DNA from: an uncultured bacterium
GTDB lineage: Bacteria > Cyanobacteriota > Vampirovibrionia > Gastranaerophilales > Gastranaerophilaceae
Direction: 5' to 3'
DNA: 16,552 nt
NCBI GenBank assembly: GCA_948888345.1
Contig: CAQTPN010000006.1
Location: forward strand, 1 to 16,552
Part shown: one piece after another, positions 13,476 to 16,552 of the stretch
How the letters are laid out: the number at the start of each line of letters is the position of its first letter
How positions within the stretch are numbered: the stretch's first letter is position 1
Made by a program: the position numbers and the translations under genes
Notes under the pieces: generated by a model
The model's database searches: none
Told to the model about the DNA's origin: nothing
Seen by the model: the letters and a program-made list of their open reading frames with translations, nothing else

Positions 13476-14015
13476 ATGCTTGTAAATAGAATTTCAGGAT
13501 TAAACAACATTGGCAATTATTGCTCAGACAGGGTAAATTTTAAGGGTGCAGACAAAGCCGAAGATAAATCTGCCGAAAACAAAAATAAAAAACTTGCTTT
13601 TGCACTTGCAGGGCTTGCTGCTGCAGGATTATCTGCAGTAATTATTGCTAAAATGCTAAAAAGCGGTAAGCAGATAAAATTATCAGATATTTCATTTAAA
13701 CCTGTATTGAACGGTAAAATCCAAGAAGGTGCAAAACCTGACGGCATTGCAAGATTAAAATCCACGGGTGAAAAATTTACAGGTATGATTGAGCATACAA
13801 ATTCAAAGGGCGACAAATTTAATATTACTTATGTTGACGGGCTGCTTATGAAATCGACGAAGAATATTGATGCTGCAAAAGGTACAGCAAATCTTATGAA
13901 TGGAAATTTTGAAAAAATTTATAACAGAAATATACTCGGAAAATTATTAAATATTAATGTTTCAGAATATGTTTGCGACGGAAAAATTACTAAAAATGTT
14001 GTTATTCCAAATTAG
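13476..14015 (+). CDS. Orphan single-pass membrane protein with an N-terminal VNFKG motif
   Basis: I recognise no named family. The 179 residues start with a polar segment of about 38 residues containing VNFKGADKAEDK (20-31). A Gly/Ala-rich membrane helix follows (about 40-60). The C-terminal domain of 115 residues looks beta-rich, with GEKFTGMIEHTNSKGD leading into FNITYVDGLLMKSTK (98-129). That alternation of Gly turns and short strands recalls MORN-like repeats. ISFKP at 72-76 echoes the N-terminal motif. There is no cleavable signal peptide; the membrane orientation is uncertain. No ribosome site is visible, and a TATAGT lies 11 bases before the ATG, so translation may be leaderless. The gene is alone on its strand between thiE and the convergent MATE gene (12-base gap). 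Function unknown; the family may be lineage-specific. Confidence 0.65.
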   Translation: MLVNRISGLNNIGNYCSDRVNFKGADKAEDKSAENKNKKLAFALAGLAAAGLSAVIIAKMLKSGKQIKLSDISFKPVLNGKIQEGAKPDGIARLKSTGEKFTGMIEHTNSKGDKFNITYVDGLLMKSTKNIDAAKGTANLMNGNFEKIYNRNILGKLLNINVSEYVCDGKITKNVVIPN

Positions 14016-14027
14016 GAATCGGCATTA

Positions 14028-15365
14028 TCAAAAATGGTATTCTTTTGAAAGTTTTTTAATCTTTCTAAATAAAATTGTATTTGAAATAATGCAGGCAAAA
14101 ATTATACCAAGCGCAAGCCCTGCCCAGAAGCCGTTTAATACAATATTATATCTGTATGCAATAAAACATCCTGTAGGAATGCTGATAATTAAATAAGCAA
14201 AGGCCATTGTCCACATAATCGGTTTTGTTTCTTTTAAGCCCTTAAGTGCACCGACACATGCACATTGAAGCCCGTCAAACAATAAAAAGCACAGTACTAT
14301 TCCAAACACGGGAAGGCAGGTTTGAATAACTTCTGTATCTTTGGTAAAAATTCTTAAAAGTTGTCTTGGAAAAACTCCGTACATTATCATATTGGAGAGC
14401 ATATATCCGATGATAATTATATATCCTGTGAGAGCGTATTTTTTAATATCTCTCATATTTCTTTCACCGTTTGCAAAGCCTACCTTTATTGCGGCAGCAT
14501 TTGATATGGATAGAGGTATCATATAGGTTGTTCCTGTAAGGGTAACTATTATATTGTGACAGGCAGCATATACGGCTGAAAATTTGCCGACAAGTACTGC
14601 TGTTATATTGAACCCTAAGAACTCAAAAAACATTGCAAGAGAAATCGGCCAGCCTGTTTTTATTAAATCCTTTATGTAGCTTTTGTATTTGCTTGTTTTC
14701 CCTTTCAGGAAGGGTACACAGTAAATAAACAAAATAATTGCCATAAGCCATCTGACAATTAAACTTGCAATGGCTAACCCCTTAACTCCAAGCTCCGGAA
14801 AGCCTAAATATCCAAAAACAAGCACAATGTTTAAAAATACATTTAAAAATATTGCACCAACCACGATTAAATTTGGAAAAACCACAATTTCATAGGCTTG
14901 CAAAAATTCCTTAAAGGCTACGAATAAAAGCCCTGCAAATGTTCCCCAGCTTGAAATTTCAAGATATTCTACAACATAATAGCTGAGATTATCCGCTAAA
15001 TTCATATAAGGTACAATAGGGATAATAAGTCTCACCAGTATAAAAAATAAAAAACCGATTAAAAGCGAATACATTGTAGTTACTCTAAACAGGTTTTTTG
15101 ACGGGATTCTCATACCGCGGAGATTTGATACAACAGGGGAAATGCTGGCCATAAATCCTATGCCTGCGATTAAAAATGTCATAAAAATTGCGCTTGCAAT
15201 ACTAATGGCAGCAAGAGTGGTTGTACTGTGTCTGCCTGCGATAATTACATCGCCGACACCTATCAGCATATTGCCCACATTTCCTAAAATTATAGGTATT
15301 GATAATTCAACAAGCTGTTTTGCGTATTCTTTATATTCTTTTAATTTATTAAGTGCTATATCCAT
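14028..15365 (-). CDS. MATE-family multidrug/cation efflux transporter
   Basis: This 445-residue membrane protein has about twelve hydrophobic helices arranged as two similar halves, as in NorM-type exporters. The N-terminal helix carries LSIPIILGNVGNMLIGVGD, typical of the first MATE helix, followed by STTTLAAISIASAI. The second half repeats the pattern from about residue 245 (TGWPISLAMFFEFLGFNITAVLVGKFS) with AACHNIIVTLTG and ISNAAAIKVGFANGE. MATE proteins export organic cations or small metabolites in exchange for Na+ or H+. The substrate cannot be read from sequence. The start lies 26 bases after the end of the FAD oxidase gene on the same strand, and a GGA ribosome site is within range, so the two are probably co-transcribed. 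The 3' end converges on the orphan membrane protein gene with no clear terminator between. Confidence 0.9.
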   Translation of the reverse strand: MDIALNKLKEYKEYAKQLVELSIPIILGNVGNMLIGVGDVIIAGRHSTTTLAAISIASAIFMTFLIAGIGFMASISPVVSNLRGMRIPSKNLFRVTTMYSLLIGFLFFILVRLIIPIVPYMNLADNLSYYVVEYLEISSWGTFAGLLFVAFKEFLQAYEIVVFPNLIVVGAIFLNVFLNIVLVFGYLGFPELGVKGLAIASLIVRWLMAIILFIYCVPFLKGKTSKYKSYIKDLIKTGWPISLAMFFEFLGFNITAVLVGKFSAVYAACHNIIVTLTGTTYMIPLSISNAAAIKVGFANGERNMRDIKKYALTGYIIIIGYMLSNMIMYGVFPRQLLRIFTKDTEVIQTCLPVFGIVLCFLLFDGLQCACVGALKGLKETKPIMWTMAFAYLIISIPTGCFIAYRYNIVLNGFWAGLALGIIFACIISNTILFRKIKKLSKEYHF

Positions 15366-15391
15366 TTCGGGTATCCATTTTAAAATATCTT

Positions 15392-16552
15392 CTAAAACAT
15401 TTTATTCGGGTTCATAATATTATTCGGGTCAAAAAGTTTTTTAATTTCTTTCATATATTTAATTGTGGTTTGATTGAGTGCCATTTCAAGATAAGGCTGC
15501 TTTTCGGAGCCTATTCCATGTTCTCCTGATAAACTTCCGCCCAAATCTATTGCTAATTTAAAAAGTTCTTTTTTAACAAGTTCAAAATTTTTCTTTTCTT
15601 CTTTATTTTCTAAATCAAGTGCAAAATTGGGGTGAATGTTGCCGTCTCCGGCATGGCCCATAATACACACCATCATATTATATTTTTTGCAAATCTCCTG
15701 TATCCCTTTAACGAGCGGTACAATTTTGCTTCTGTTAACAACGACATCTTCTGTTGCAGCATTGGGCCTGAGTTTTGTAACGCAGGCATATGCACTTCTT
15801 CTTGCTTTCCAGATATTTTCATTCTCTTCTTCGTTTTTGCTCTGGATAATTTTTACTGCACCGGATTTTTGAAGTACATTATATAATTTTTCGTTATCTT
15901 CTTTAATTTTTGCGCTTGAACCGTCTATTTCAATTAAAAGTGCCGCTTCTTTTTCTTCAATTAATCCTGTCGGGTTAAATTTTTCAATAGTTGAAAGTGT
16001 ATTTCTATCCAATAAATCAAGAGTTGATGGCACAATAAGCGCATTGATAATATTATTTACACCTTTTGCGGCATCAAGAATATCATCAAAATAACAAAGC
16101 GTAACGAGTCTTTTATCGGGTTTTGGGATGAGTTTAAGGGTTATATTTGTTATTATCCCGAGAGTGCCCTCAGAGCCTGTAAAAAGCTGAGTTAGATTAT
16201 ATCCTGTTACATTTTTTGCAACGTTTGACCCTGTAACTAAAATTTCTCCTGATGGCAGTACAACTTCAAGATTTATTACATAATCTTTTGTTGTACCGTA
16301 TTTAAAAGCTCTTGGGCCGCCTGAAGATAGTGCAGCTGCTCCGCCGACGGTTGAAACTGCTAAATTTGAAGGGTCAGGCGGGAAAAAAAGTCCTATTTTT
16401 TCAACTTCATTTTGAAGTTCCTTTACTGTTACATAAGGTTCAACCTTTGCTGTTAAATCTTCTTTATTGATTTCTATAATTTTATTCATTAATGAAAGAT
16501 GAACTACAACTGATTTTTCATCAGGCTTACATCCTGATGTATGACAGGTTGC
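15392..16552 (-). CDS. GlcD-type FAD-linked oxidase (glycolate/D-lactate dehydrogenase family), 5' end beyond the window
   Basis: This enzyme family oxidises 2-hydroxy acids such as glycolate or D-lactate using FAD. An ATG at 16489 is not the real start: the frame stays open to the window edge, and the 21 extra codons (ending VVVHLSLMNKIIEI) match the family's run-up to this point. The visible 386 residues hold most of the PP-loop FAD domain, with LFFPPDPSN, STVGGAAALSSGG, LEVVLPSGE, NVTGYNLTQLFTGSEGTLGII and LKLIPKP. The FAD-oxidase C-terminal domain follows, with IMGHAGDGNIHPNF, GSLSGEHGIGSEK and FDPNNIMNPNKMF. About 80 N-terminal residues are missing. The segment ATCHTSGCKPDEK sits where relatives have a glycine-rich GTGxxGG loop and looks diverged. 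Whether the substrate is glycolate, lactate or another hydroxy acid is open; no GlcE/GlcF-type partner is visible. A MATE exporter follows. Confidence 0.9.
   Translation of the reverse strand, partial: ATCHTSGCKPDEKSVVVHLSLMNKIIEINKEDLTAKVEPYVTVKELQNEVEKIGLFFPPDPSNLAVSTVGGAAALSSGGPRAFKYGTTKDYVINLEVVLPSGEILVTGSNVAKNVTGYNLTQLFTGSEGTLGIITNITLKLIPKPDKRLVTLCYFDDILDAAKGVNNIINALIVPSTLDLLDRNTLSTIEKFNPTGLIEEKEAALLIEIDGSSAKIKEDNEKLYNVLQKSGAVKIIQSKNEEENENIWKARRSAYACVTKLRPNAATEDVVVNRSKIVPLVKGIQEICKKYNMMVCIMGHAGDGNIHPNFALDLENKEEKKNFELVKKELFKLAIDLGGSLSGEHGIGSEKQPYLEMALNQTTIKYMKEIKKLFDPNNIMNPNKMF

Noticed and set aside
14004..14019. Hairpin ATTCC/GGAAT at the convergent end of the orphan and MATE genes as a shared terminator
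   Set aside because: The stem has only five pairs, lies partly in coding sequence and has no T run on either side.
15632..15886. Open frames on the plus strand opposite the FAD oxidase
   Set aside because: They are overlapping shadows of a strongly conserved minus-strand gene and have no family features or ribosome sites.
16519..16539. Perfect 7-bp inverted repeat (CATCAGG and CCTGATG, 7-base spacer)
   Set aside because: It lies inside the conserved coding region of the FAD oxidase near the window edge, with no promoter or T run; most likely chance.
1..16552. CRISPR array, insertion sequence, prophage, tRNA or rRNA
   Set aside because: No regularly spaced repeats, transposase or integrase motifs, terminal inverted repeats or recognisable stable RNA sequence were seen on either strand.

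Overview
This AT-rich window shows densely packed bacterial genes on both strands and no mobile element, CRISPR array or stable RNA gene that I can see. The best guess for the host is an uncultured, gut-type relative of the Cyanobacteria (Vampirovibrionia/Melainabacteria, for example Gastranaerophilales). Three things point there. The thiamine phosphate synthase has the N-terminal extension common in cyanobacterial ThiE. MurE carries the signature for meso-diaminopimelate peptidoglycan. Two orphan proteins have short N-terminal Phe-Gly/Phe-Lys-Gly motifs of a kind I associate with that group. This is inference from protein flavour, not from a marker-gene comparison.

Layout, left to right. (1) Positions 3-557: the 3' end of uvrC, which stops unusually early. 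(2) 633-1187: a GNAT-like orphan. (3) 1256-2617: a probable small operon with its own extended -10 promoter and a candidate operator, encoding a BlaI/MecI-type repressor, an unknown helical protein and a TadE-like membrane-anchored protein. (4) 2717-3406: a family-2 glycosyltransferase of the DPM1 type. (5) 3465-10847: a compact division and cell-wall (dcw) cluster in the order rsmH, ftsL-like, ftsI, murE, a UPF0324 membrane protein, murA, followed at 10871-11200 by a small protein made of two copies of an RWYD-containing motif. (6) 11181-12275, minus strand: an ECF sigma factor and its probable zinc-type anti-sigma factor, divergent from (7) a two-domain thiamine enzyme (ThiD2-like plus ThiE) at 12359-13369. 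(8) 13476-14015: an orphan single-pass membrane protein. (9) 14028-16552, minus strand: a MATE exporter downstream of a GlcD-type FAD oxidase that runs off the right edge.

How the genes fit together. MurA makes the first committed peptidoglycan precursor, MurE adds the third stem residue, FtsI cross-links septal peptidoglycan, and FtsL is a scaffold partner of FtsI. RsmH methylates 16S rRNA and is the usual first gene of such clusters. The usual members murF, mraY, murD, ftsW, murG and murC are absent here, so the cluster is split in this genome. Sigma factor and anti-sigma form a standard two-gene switch. Four genes start with TTG, and several starts were reset here from ribosome-binding or family evidence: the ftsL-like gene at 4452, the UPF0324 gene at 8361 and the sigma factor at 12275. 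No intergenic gap exceeds about 130 bases.
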